From assembly GCF_020515695.1 (NCBI RefSeq), contig NZ_JAIWJA010000002.1:124001-188000 (forward strand): a DNA stretch of 64,000 nucleotides, read 5' to 3'. The translations under genes and the position numbers were made by a program. Source of the DNA: Pseudomonas sp. MWU16-30317 (GTDB taxonomy: Bacteria > Pseudomonadota > Gammaproteobacteria > Pseudomonadales > Pseudomonadaceae). The notes below the pieces were generated by a model. That model saw only the letters and a list, made by a program, of their open reading frames with translations. It made no database searches and was not told the DNA's origin. Within the stretch, counting starts at the first letter, position 1. Each line of letters begins with the position of its first letter. Positions 8,105-16,398 of this stretch are shown one piece after another.

Positions 8105-10111
8105 CTACTCCAGCTTAGCCAACGGCTCCTGAAACCTCAGCAACCGCCCGGCATTGCCCAGCACCAGCAAGGTGCTGAGGTTGTGCAGCACTGCCGCGAT
8201 CATCGCCCCCGCCGCGCCCAGCAAGCCGAAGGCCGCCAATGCGACGATGGCCAGGGTCCAGCCCAGGCCGATCACCACATTCACGTGCAAGGTGTGCCGG
8301 CAACGACGGCTCAGGCGCACGCAGGTGCCCAGCCGCCGCAGGTCCGAGCCGATCAGCACGATGTCGGCAGAGGCCAGGGCGATATCCGCACCGCCTGCGC
8401 CCATGGCCACACCGACCACCCCGGCCTTGAGCGCCAGCGAATCGTTGATGCCGTCGCCCACCACCATGGGCCGGAAGCCCTTGCCGATCTCGGCGGTAAC
8501 ACGGTCAAGCTTGTCTTCGGGCAGGGCCTGGGCAACCACGTCGCTGATGCCCACCACCTGCGCCACTTCGCTGGCGACCCGCTGGCGGTCGCCAGTGAGC
8601 AGCACTTGCCGACCCAGGCCCAGTTCGCGCAATTCGCTCAGCGCCAGGCGCGCCTCCGGCTTGATGCTGTCGGCCAGTTTCAGCCAGCCCAGAAACCGTC
8701 CGTTGAGGGCCAGTCCGGCAATCGGGCCGCCATGGTCCGGCACGGGCGGCAGATCGATACCCAACTGCGCGAACAACTCGGCGCGTCCCAGTGCCGCCGT
8801 GCCTTGCGCGGTCTGCGCGACCACGCCCAGGCCCTGGCGCTCGTGCAGGTCTTCGAGCGCCAGCCAGTGCGCCTTGGGCACCAGAGTGGCCAAGGCACGG
8901 CTGACCGGATGGCTGCTGGCCGCACCAAGGCTGGCTGCCAGGCGCATGACCTGAAACTGGCCAGCAGCGATGCCGGGCGGTATAGCGTCGGCGTCGGGGC
9001 CGACTATCTCCTGTGCCGCCTCGGTGAGCTCAAGGTCTTGCAGGCGCAGCGAGCCGTAGGTCAGCGTGCCGGTCTTGTCCACCACCAGCGAGGTCAGGTC
9101 GGCCAGCTCTTCGAGGAACGCCGAACTGCGGATCAAAATGCCATGGCGCGCCGCCACGGCGATGCCGGCGATGGCGGTGGCCGGCGCCGACAGCACCAGC
9201 GCGCAGGGGCACGCTGCCACCAGCACCGCCAGCATCGCCTGGGCATCGTGGGTGACGAACCAGGTCACGGCGGCGATCATCAACACCAGAATCAGATAAC
9301 TCCCTGCATAGCGCTCCAGCACGCGGGTGATCGGCGGCTTTGATCGCTCGGCGTTCTGCATCAGGGCGATGACTTTGCCCAGCGTCGAGTCGCTGCCGGT
9401 GCGGGTCACTTCGACGCGCAGCAGCCCGTCGAGGTTGATTGCGCCGCCGAAGACCTGCACGCCGACGCTGGCTTCGACCGGCACCGACTCACCGGTGATC
9501 GGCGCGGTATCGAGGCTGGCCTGGCCGGACAGCACCACACCGTCAGCGGGCAGGCGATCGCCAGCGCGGACTTCAACGATGTCGCCGGGCTGCAGCTGGC
9601 TGTTGTCGATCTCGCGCACCGAGCCGTCGGGCAGCAATTGGCGGGCGTTGCTGTGGGTCAGTTTGCCGAGGGCGTGGATGGCTTCCTGGGAGCCGATCAC
9701 GCTGCGTTCTTCGAGCACGTGGCCGAAGATCATGATGATCGGTAGCAGGGCGGCGGTCATCAGGTCGCCGGTGGTCCAGGCGGCGATCAGCGCCAGGGCG
9801 ATCAGCTGATCGGTGATGCCATGCAGGCTGGGGTAGCGCAGGCTGTACCAGGCCGACCGCAGCACCGGCACGGCCACCAGCAGCGAGGCGACGCCGAGCA
9901 GAATCTGGCTGACGCCACTTTGCAGCGGGTCGTACCAGCGCCACAGCAGACCCAGCGCCAGCAGACCGAGGGCAAGCATGGCCAAGGTCAACTGGCGTGC
10001 GGCGCTGCGCTGTTCGGCGCGCGTCAGCAGGCTGGGGTCGAGTGCCTCTGCAGGCGCGTGATCATGAGCGTGGCTCTCGGCTGCTGCAGGGTCGTGAGAG
10101 TGAGCTGTCAT
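8105..10111 (-). CDS. Heavy-metal P-type (P1B) ATPase with His-rich N-terminus
   Basis: 668 residues. The first 25 residues are His-rich (HSHDPAAAESHAHDHAP) and there is no CxxC HMA domain. Membrane helices run from about residue 40 to 135; then come the actuator motif TGES, a CPC metal-site helix at about residue 300 (AACPCALVLSAPATAIAG), the phosphorylation motif DKTGTLT at about 343, the SSHP motif, and GDGIND at about 551. The last helices contain LHNLSTLLVLGNAGRLL, not the DxG of classical Zn/Cd pumps. It probably exports a divalent metal from the cytoplasm, but specificity cannot be read. It overlaps the upstream SPFH gene by 4 nt and is the last gene of a four-gene operon. Confidence 0.9.
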   Translation of the reverse strand: MTAHSHDPAAAESHAHDHAPAEALDPSLLTRAEQRSAARQLTLAMLALGLLALGLLWRWYDPLQSGVSQILLGVASLLVAVPVLRSAWYSLRYPSLHGITDQLIALALIAAWTTGDLMTAALLPIIMIFGHVLEERSVIGSQEAIHALGKLTHSNARQLLPDGSVREIDNSQLQPGDIVEVRAGDRLPADGVVLSGQASLDTAPITGESVPVEASVGVQVFGGAINLDGLLRVEVTRTGSDSTLGKVIALMQNAERSKPPITRVLERYAGSYLILVLMIAAVTWFVTHDAQAMLAVLVAACPCALVLSAPATAIAGIAVAARHGILIRSSAFLEELADLTSLVVDKTGTLTYGSLRLQDLELTEAAQEIVGPDADAIPPGIAAGQFQVMRLAASLGAASSHPVSRALATLVPKAHWLALEDLHERQGLGVVAQTAQGTAALGRAELFAQLGIDLPPVPDHGGPIAGLALNGRFLGWLKLADSIKPEARLALSELRELGLGRQVLLTGDRQRVASEVAQVVGISDVVAQALPEDKLDRVTAEIGKGFRPMVVGDGINDSLALKAGVVGVAMGAGGADIALASADIVLIGSDLRRLGTCVRLSRRCRHTLHVNVVIGLGWTLAIVALAAFGLLGAAGAMIAAVLHNLSTLLVLGNAGRLLRFQEPLAKLE

Positions 10112-11163
10112 CGATCGGCTCCCTGGAGGATCAGGTGGTCGCTGTCGGCCGGGTCGACCGTGGTCACCGAGCCGGCTTGATGGAGGATGGCCGGGATGCG
10201 TTCGCGGTACAGGCGCAGCAGTAGGTCCGGGTCGGTGGCGGCGGGGTTGGCTTGCGCCAGGCTGTCGATGGTCGCGGTCTGCGCCTGGGCCGTGGCCAGC
10301 CGTTCACTGGCCTGAGCGTGGGCCACTTGCAGGGTGCGGTCGGCTTGCTGGGTGGCAGCCTGGGTGGTCTTGGCGGCATCGGTGCGGGCGTTGGCCACGG
10401 CCTGATCGGCCTGCTGGCTGGCGGTCAGCACGGCGTTGAAGGCGGCGACGGCCGGGGTCGGCAGGCTCGATTGCACATCCACCCGGTCGACGCGGATGCC
10501 CAGGCTCAGGCCTTCATCCTTGAGCTTGTCGAGTTGCGCGTTGATGCCTTGCACCAGGTCGCCGCGCAAACGTTCGCGGCGCTCGGCGGCCTGGCTGTCG
10601 CTGCCGATCAGTTCCGGGCGGGCGACGAGGATGGTGTCCAGGTCGCGGGCGGCGCTGAGGGCCACGGCGCTGCGAGTCACCACGCGGTCCAGGGCGGGCA
10701 GCACGTGTTCGCCTTGCAGCACGTAGGCGTAAGCATCGTTGACCTTGAAATAGGCGCGCACGTCCAGTTGCACCACGCCGGCATCACCGGTCAGCAGATA
10801 GCCCGAACCGGCCAGTGCGTCGCTCAGCGGGTCGCCAAAAGTGGCCATGCGTTCAGCCTTGAGCGCCTCGGCGGAGCGCAGCAAGGGCTCGATACGGCGT
10901 TCGATCACGCGGTCGGCGGCAGGCAGCAGCACCACTTGTTCGAACGGCTGGGGCCAGGCCAGCAGCAGGCCGGCGTTCTGCACGCGATCGAGGGCGCCCA
11001 TGCGCAGTACCACCGCGCGGTTCTGCGGGGCGATTTCGCGGATGTTCGAGGTGGCCCAGGCCAGCGCGGCCACGAGGGTGACGCCATACAGCGCCAGGAA
11101 CGTCAGGCGCCCGGCCTGTTGCCACGGGCTGGCGTCGCGAGGGGCGAGGGCGTCATCGTTCAT
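10108..11163 (-). CDS. SPFH/band 7 protein, HflC/HflK-like (third SPFH paralogue)
   Basis: 351 residues. A single N-terminal membrane helix (about residues 18-40, LTFLALYGVTLVAALAWATS) is followed by an SPFH domain (VVLRMGALDRVQNAGLLLAWPQPFEQVVLLPAADRVIERR) and an Ala/Gln-rich coiled coil (VANARTDAAKTTQAATQQAD), typical of HflK/HflC-type microdomain proteins. HflK/C modulate the FtsH protease in E. coli. Here the partner is unclear because the adjacent gene is a metal ATPase. It starts in the 4-nt overlap with the upstream SPFH gene and ends overlapping the ATPase start, so translation of the three is coupled. Confidence 0.8.
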   Translation of the reverse strand: MNDDALAPRDASPWQQAGRLTFLALYGVTLVAALAWATSNIREIAPQNRAVVLRMGALDRVQNAGLLLAWPQPFEQVVLLPAADRVIERRIEPLLRSAEALKAERMATFGDPLSDALAGSGYLLTGDAGVVQLDVRAYFKVNDAYAYVLQGEHVLPALDRVVTRSAVALSAARDLDTILVARPELIGSDSQAAERRERLRGDLVQGINAQLDKLKDEGLSLGIRVDRVDVQSSLPTPAVAAFNAVLTASQQADQAVANARTDAAKTTQAATQQADRTLQVAHAQASERLATAQAQTATIDSLAQANPAATDPDLLLRLYRERIPAILHQAGSVTTVDPADSDHLILQGADR

Positions 11164-12227
11164 GGCTGTGTACCGGAAGGCTTTTTATCCTGCGTTGGCT
11201 TGTCGAGCGTTGGCGGCCCGTCGACCAGCACCCGGAACGGCGCCGCATCGGTACGCAGCACCAGGCGCGTGCCCGGCGTCACCACGGTGCCGAGGGTGTC
11301 GAGCGAGCGCAGCAAGCTGTAGAGCTGCGGCGCGCGGGCATAGGCCTGGCCGTAGATCTTGGCGGCGTCGACCCGCGACTGCGCTTCGATATCTGCGGCT
11401 TTGACGCTGGCGTCGGCTTGCAGCATGCGCGCATCGCGTTCGGCGCCGGAGCGAATCTGCGCCGCCTCGCGCTTGCCGATCGCGGTGCGCTCGGTGGCGA
11501 TGGTCTCGCGCTCGGCACGCATGCGGTCGACGGTGGCGTTGAGGGTCACCGAGGGCAGGGTCAGGCGCTCGATGCCGACCTGGGCCACGCGCACGCCATA
11601 GGTGGCGAGCAATTGCTGGCTGATCTGCTGGCGCAGTTGGGTTTCGAACTCGGCGATGCGCACTTGGCTGGCATCGGTATTGATCAGGCTCGACAGATCG
11701 AAACTGCTGGCAGTGGTTTCCAGCGCCGAGCCGATGAAGGTGCGGATCTGCCGCGCGGCTTCGTCCGGCTGGTTCTGCACAGCACGCATGAAGCGCTTGA
11801 CGTTGTCGTCGTCGCCCTGCACCTGCCAGGCCACATAGGCCTGCACGATGATCCGCAGGCCGTCGCGGGTACCGACATCCTGCAGGCCGCTGGAGGTGGT
11901 ACGCAGGCGCAGATCCACCGGAATGCTGGCCTCGAACGGTGCCGGCCAGCGCCAGTTCAGGCCTGGCTTGAGCAGCACCCGCGCCGGATCGCCGAAGCGG
12001 GTGACCACGGTGGCCTCGCCGGAATGCACCTGCACCAGGCTGGCGGCCGCAATAGCGAACAGCACCAGTACCAGAGCCAGAATCATGCGGCGCCACAGCG
12101 CGGCACCGGACACCGGATCGCCGCCGTGATGATGGTGGTGATGACCGTGGCCGTGCCCATGGCCGGCGTGGCCGCTGTGGTCGTGGCCGCCGTGGTCATG
12201 GTGATCGTGAGAATGCAGCGAGCTCAA
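11160..12227 (-). CDS. SPFH/band 7 protein, HflC-like, with poly-histidine N-terminus
   Basis: 355 residues. The N-terminal 32 residues are dominated by His, Gly and Asp (HSHDHHDHGG, then GHGHGHHHHHHGG), followed by one membrane helix (about residues 42-65) and an HflC-type SPFH domain (GEATVVTRFGDPARVLLKPGLNWRWPAPFE, and IGSALETTASSFDLSSLINTDA). A long Ala/Glu/Arg coiled coil follows (TERTAIGKREAAQIRSGAER). The start is a TTG 10 nt after the previous stop with GGAG upstream; the open frame runs further but overlaps the previous gene. The His tail would face the cytoplasm and suggests binding of zinc, nickel or cobalt. Metal binding is inferred. Confidence 0.85.
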   Translation of the reverse strand: MSSLHSHDHHDHGGHDHSGHAGHGHGHGHHHHHHGGDPVSGAALWRRMILALVLVLFAIAAASLVQVHSGEATVVTRFGDPARVLLKPGLNWRWPAPFEASIPVDLRLRTTSSGLQDVGTRDGLRIIVQAYVAWQVQGDDDNVKRFMRAVQNQPDEAARQIRTFIGSALETTASSFDLSSLINTDASQVRIAEFETQLRQQISQQLLATYGVRVAQVGIERLTLPSVTLNATVDRMRAERETIATERTAIGKREAAQIRSGAERDARMLQADASVKAADIEAQSRVDAAKIYGQAYARAPQLYSLLRSLDTLGTVVTPGTRLVLRTDAAPFRVLVDGPPTLDKPTQDKKPSGTQP

Positions 12228-12237
12228 GGGATGACTC

Positions 12238-14184
12238 CTAAGGGGCGGTCTTGGGTGGCGACACGGGGTCGACCGGCAAGGCGAATGTGCGCAGATCAAG
12301 GGTAGGCGCCTGGCCGGCACCCAGGCGGTGGTCGACCACCAGCAGCTTGGCGTTGACCAGGCCCAGGCTCAGCTGGCTCAGGTACTGCTCCAGCAAAAAG
12401 GCCTGGCCGGCACTGGCGAAGGCCTGCTGCTCGGCACTGAAGCGCCGGTCGGCGGCCAGCGCCTGGGCGTTGACTTCGCGGGCGCCGGCATTGGCGTTGT
12501 CTTGCAGGGTGCTGGCTTGCAACTGCGCTTCGTTGCGCTGCTGGCTGGCGGCGCCGCGCTCGCGGGAGATCAGCGCCTGCGCGGCGATCTGCGCGGCCTG
12601 CACGCCGTGGTAGGCATTGGCTGCGCCGGCGGGCGGGTGAATGGCCTCGACCACGGTGGCGAGGATCTCGACGCCGCTGTCCAGTTGCTGCAGGTCGTGC
12701 TGGACCGCCGCGCCAATTTGCGCGCCCAGGTCGTTGCGCTGTTCGCCGAGCAGTTCGTCCAGCGTGCGGCTGGCGAAGGCATGCACCAATACGCGGTTGG
12801 CGGTGCTGCTGATCAGCCCGGGGATATCGGCGTTGTGGTAGGTAGCGGCCAGCACCTGGTGGTCGTCCAGGCCGATACGGTAGACGAAACGCACATCCAG
12901 ATTGACGATCTGAAAGCCCTGCTGACCGCCCTGACTGCTGGCGATCACCTGGGATTTATCATTGAAATGGGTGCCGTCCCACAGGCGGTCGGCGCTCTCT
13001 GGGGCCGGGCCCTCGGCGGCGACTGTCACCGGGGCGCTGGCTCCGGCCTCGACGCTGGTGGCAAGCTCATGCACCTGGCCGTTTTCGGCCGCGATCACTT
13101 GCCCGAACGGCCACGGCAGGCCCAGATGCAGGCCAGGGCTGAACACCATGACCGGCTCGCCGAAACGCTCGTAGATGCCGCGGCCATCGACCGGTACTTC
13201 GCGCACACCGGTCAGGGCCCAGCCAATCACTGCGATCACCATCAGCACCGGCCAGAAGGCGCGGCGCATGTAGGTGAAGGCCCAGACTTGCCGCAGGTCG
13301 ATACCGAAGCGGTTGCGCAGTTCATCCTGCAAGGCTTGCAGCGGCTGCGGCGGCCAGCGCAGCAGGTTGGCGGTCAGGCTTTCGCCCAGCAGGCGCGGTT
13401 CCAGGCGAGGCTGACGCGGGCTGAACAGTGAGGCAATGGCGCGAATCAGCAGCTCGACGGCCATCAGCCCGGGCAACAGGCCGATCAGCACCGCCAGGCG
13501 CACCGGCCAGACGGCCTCGGCGTTGCGCAAAAATACCGCCAGGGCGCTGAGCAGCAGCGTGGCCAGCAAGGCTCGCAGCAGCTGCGCCAGGGCGCGAGCT
13601 TCGGGCCATTGCTCGCTGGCCTGCTGGGTCAATTGGCGCTCGAACACCAACAGCCCGAACGCCAGCAGCAGCAACAGCCCGGCACCGAGGTTGCTGGCTG
13701 CGGTCGCTGCGGCCGCTGGCAAGGTCAGTTCCCATACTTGATAGAGGCTTGCCAATGCCAGCAGGCCCCAGCCCGCGAGCCATAGCGTGGGTGCCCCGAT
13801 CTGCGCGAAGGTGCGCTTGCCAACGTCGCCAAAGCGTTCCAGCAGGCGCTCGTACCAGCCGCCTTCGGGCACCTCGTCGGGGAGGTCGGCCACCGGCAAT
13901 TCGGGATCGGCGCCGATAGCGTCAGCGCGCCACAGGGCGACCTGTCGCGCGCTCTGCAGCCCGGCCAGCACGATGAATGCGGTAGCGGCGTTGTTGGTGA
14001 GTACCGCCGGCCAGATCGAGGTCGGCGAGAACAGGTCGATCAAAAAGGCCAGCACCAGCGCCAGGCCTGCCAGGCCGATCAGCACCTGGCTCAGGCGCAG
14101 CAAGCGGCTGCTCTGCGCCGTAGCACTCTGAAATCGCGGCAAGCTGTGAGGGTGAATGTCGTCGGCGTCTAGATCGATACGCAT
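12238..14184 (-). CDS. SPFH/band 7 protein, HflK-like, with polytopic N-terminal extension
   Basis: 648 residues, far longer than E. coli HflK (419). The first 290 residues hold about six predicted membrane helices in pairs (for example VLIGLAGLALVLAFLIDLF, AATAFIVLAGL, LWLAGWGLLALASLYQV, LGAGLLLLLAFGLLVFE). Next comes a helix FWPVLMVIAVIGWALTGV at about 312-330, then an SPFH domain (GIYERFGEPVMVFSPGLHLGLPWPFGQV, LDVRFVYRIGLDDHQVLAATYHNADI), and a coiled coil rich in Q and A. It is the first gene of the SPFH/P-type ATPase operon. The function of the polytopic extension is unknown. Confidence 0.85.
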   Translation of the reverse strand: MRIDLDADDIHPHSLPRFQSATAQSSRLLRLSQVLIGLAGLALVLAFLIDLFSPTSIWPAVLTNNAATAFIVLAGLQSARQVALWRADAIGADPELPVADLPDEVPEGGWYERLLERFGDVGKRTFAQIGAPTLWLAGWGLLALASLYQVWELTLPAAAATAASNLGAGLLLLLAFGLLVFERQLTQQASEQWPEARALAQLLRALLATLLLSALAVFLRNAEAVWPVRLAVLIGLLPGLMAVELLIRAIASLFSPRQPRLEPRLLGESLTANLLRWPPQPLQALQDELRNRFGIDLRQVWAFTYMRRAFWPVLMVIAVIGWALTGVREVPVDGRGIYERFGEPVMVFSPGLHLGLPWPFGQVIAAENGQVHELATSVEAGASAPVTVAAEGPAPESADRLWDGTHFNDKSQVIASSQGGQQGFQIVNLDVRFVYRIGLDDHQVLAATYHNADIPGLISSTANRVLVHAFASRTLDELLGEQRNDLGAQIGAAVQHDLQQLDSGVEILATVVEAIHPPAGAANAYHGVQAAQIAAQALISRERGAASQQRNEAQLQASTLQDNANAGAREVNAQALAADRRFSAEQQAFASAGQAFLLEQYLSQLSLGLVNAKLLVVDHRLGAGQAPTLDLRTFALPVDPVSPPKTAP

Positions 14185-14368
14185 TGAATAAAAGGGCCTT
14201 ATTAGCGCAAATGCCTGCCGAGCGAGGCCTTGTCGGCCAAGGAGACGTTGAGTCAGGGGTGTAACAGTATAACGATGCTCTTGAAGAGATCGATTAGGTT
14301 ACTGAGTATTACATCAAAATTTCATTTATCGAGCCGGTCAGTCGAGGCTGTATGGAGGCTACTGGCGT

Positions 14369-14446
14369 CTTCGCGGGCAAGCCTTGCTCCCACAGCCTTG
14401 GCAGACCCAGCGGCGTCCACTTGTGGGAGCAAGGCTTGCCCGCGAA
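14369..14446. repeat. REP pair (inverted)
   Basis: Two facing copies of the Pseudomonas REP palindrome (cttcgcgggcaagccttgctcccacag and its inverse) are separated by about 25 nt. They lie between the SPFH operon and the convergent end of the AraC gene. Around them, 14185-14368 shows no gene. Confidence 0.85.
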
Positions 14447-14452
14447 TGTGCC

Positions 14453-15331
14453 CTATCTGTCTGCCATGGCCAGGCGATACTGCCCCGGCGTGACCTTCAG
14501 CGTCTGCCCGAACCGATGGGCAAAGTGGCTAGCACTGGCAAAGCCACAGGCCAGGCCGACCTCGCTCAGCGGCAGGGCCGTGCCCTGCAGCAACTGCCTT
14601 GCCCGGTGCAGTCGTCGCGCCAGCACGTATTGATGGGGCGGCATACCGAAGCTGCTGCGGAACATCCGCGCGAAGTGGTATTCGGACAGGTTGCACAGCT
14701 GTGCCAGCGTACCCAGGCTCAACGGCTCGGCCAGGTGCGCATCGATGAACTCCACCAGGCGCCGACGCTGATGCGCCGCCAGGCCACCCTTGAGGCGCAG
14801 GCCATCTCGAATGCCCACCTGGGTCAGCAGCATGTGCCCGAGCATTTCGTGGGCCAGGCTGCTGGTCAGTATCCGCTCGCCGGGTTCTTGCCAATTCAGG
14901 CGGGTCAGGTGATGGAAACGTGCCGCCTGCAGTGGATCGTCGAGGAAGGTGCTCTCGCGCAGTTGCAGCTCGCGCGGTTCACAGTCCAGCAGGGTGACGC
15001 AGCCGTGGGCGAACTGCGCCTCGCCGAAATACAGGTGCGCCAGGCGCAGCTCACCGTTGATGACCCACTGCGAGTCGTGCCCGGCCGGCAGCACACAGAG
15101 TTTGTCGGGGCTGCCTTTGCGATCCGGGCGATCGCGGCGGAAGGTGCCGGTGCCGCCGGCCATGTAGCACGACAGCGTGTGGTGGCTGGGGCCCTCGTAG
15201 CGCTGGGCGTCGTGGCGGTTGTTCCACAGCGCTGCGACCATGCCGTCGCCGAGCTCGGCACAGTGCTCCAGCCGCGCGCTGCTGGAGCCATGCAGAGCTT
15301 GGAAAACCTGAAGGTGGGCGAGTGGGAGCAT
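14453..15331 (-). CDS. AraC family transcriptional regulator
   Basis: 292 residues. The N-terminal part (about residues 1-185) looks like an AraC-type sensing domain (YEGPSHHTLSCYMAGGTGTFRR, LPAGHDSQWVINGELRLAHLYF). The C-terminal 100 residues hold two helix-turn-helix motifs (LSLGTLAQLCNLSEYHFARMFR and LPLSEVGLACGFASASHFAHRFGQTLKVTPGQYR) that match the AraC DNA-binding signature. It is transcribed divergently from the EamA exporter gene 150 nt away, so control of that gene is a reasonable guess. The ATG at 15331 was taken as start; the open frame extends far upstream across the divergent gene and is not credible there. Confidence 0.88.
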   Translation of the reverse strand: MLPLAHLQVFQALHGSSSARLEHCAELGDGMVAALWNNRHDAQRYEGPSHHTLSCYMAGGTGTFRRDRPDRKGSPDKLCVLPAGHDSQWVINGELRLAHLYFGEAQFAHGCVTLLDCEPRELQLRESTFLDDPLQAARFHHLTRLNWQEPGERILTSSLAHEMLGHMLLTQVGIRDGLRLKGGLAAHQRRRLVEFIDAHLAEPLSLGTLAQLCNLSEYHFARMFRSSFGMPPHQYVLARRLHRARQLLQGTALPLSEVGLACGFASASHFAHRFGQTLKVTPGQYRLAMADR

Positions 15332-15481
15332 GGTGTTCGGCGCGGCTGAGGGGTCGAGTGCCCATCCTACTGCCAGCGAGCCCCGTTGCCATCCTCCTGG
15401 GGAACAAATGCGCAAGATTGTGAAAGCACCAACCCAGGTGCGAGCCCGACACTGGCGACCTGACAAAGGAGCCCTGCCGCC

Positions 15482-16387
15482 ATGAATCTCGCCTTGTACC
15501 TGCTCACCGTGGTCATCTGGGGTACCACCTGGATCGCCCTCAAGTTGCAACTGGGCGTAGTCGCCATCCCGGTCTCGATCGTCTACCGCTTTGCCCTCGC
15601 GGCACTGATCCTGTTCGCCATTTTGCTGGTCAGCCGCCGACTGCAGCCGATGAACCGCCGCGGGCATCTGATCTGCCTGGCCCAGGGGCTGTGCTTGTTC
15701 TGCGTCAACTTCATGTGTTTTCTGACGGCCAGCCAGTGGGTGCCGACGGGCCTGATCGCCGTGGTGTTTTCCACCGCCAGCCTGTGGAATGCGCTCAATG
15801 CGCGGTTGTTCTTTGGTCAGCCAATCGCCCGCAACGTGCTGGGCGGTGGTCTGCTGGGGCTGGCGGGGCTGGGGCTGTTGTTCTGGCCCGAGCTGAAAAG
15901 TCATCCGGCCAGCGCACAGACCCTGCTTGGCCTGGGCCTGGCCCTGTTCGGCACGCTGTGTTTCTCGGCCGGCAACCTGCTCTCCAGCCTGCAACAAAAG
16001 GCGGGCTTGCGGCCACTGACCACCAACGCGTGGGGCATGCTCTATGGCGCAACGATGCTGGGACTGTACTGCCTGCTGCGCGATATTCCCTTCGCCATGG
16101 ACTGGAGCACGCGCTATGTCGGCGCGCTGATGTATCTGGTCATCCCCGGCTCGGTCATCGGTTTTACCGCCTATCTCACCCTTGTCGGGCGCATGGGCCC
16201 TGAGCGTGCGGCCTATTGCACGGTACTGTTCCCGCTGGTGGCGTTGAACATTTCGGCGGTTATGGAGGGCTATGTGTGGACGTCCCCGGCGTTGCTTGGG
16301 CTGGTGCTGGTGATGTCAGGAAATGTCATGGTTTTCCGCAAGCCGCGCCCGCCAGTGCTGTTAAAGTCGGCGCACATGAATGGCTGA
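15482..16387 (+). CDS. DMT/EamA family transporter
   Basis: 301 residues with ten hydrophobic helices in two EamA halves. The first begins MNLALYLLTVVIWGTTWIALKLQ, and the second includes LLGLGLALFGTLCFSAGNLLSSLQQ. This drug/metabolite transporter superfamily usually exports amino acids or related metabolites. AAAGGAG lies 12 nt before the ATG. It is divergent from the AraC regulator, which is probably its regulator. Substrate cannot be told. Confidence 0.88.
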   Translation: MNLALYLLTVVIWGTTWIALKLQLGVVAIPVSIVYRFALAALILFAILLVSRRLQPMNRRGHLICLAQGLCLFCVNFMCFLTASQWVPTGLIAVVFSTASLWNALNARLFFGQPIARNVLGGGLLGLAGLGLLFWPELKSHPASAQTLLGLGLALFGTLCFSAGNLLSSLQQKAGLRPLTTNAWGMLYGATMLGLYCLLRDIPFAMDWSTRYVGALMYLVIPGSVIGFTAYLTLVGRMGPERAAYCTVLFPLVALNISAVMEGYVWTSPALLGLVLVMSGNVMVFRKPRPPVLLKSAHMNG

Positions 16388-16398
16388 CGCAGGCACCG

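Noticed and set aside
14369..14446. REP pairs as CRISPR or transposon ends
   Set aside because: The same palindrome recurs singly in facing pairs across the window in intergenic positions, which is the known REP pattern of Pseudomonas; there are no spacers or transposase nearby.
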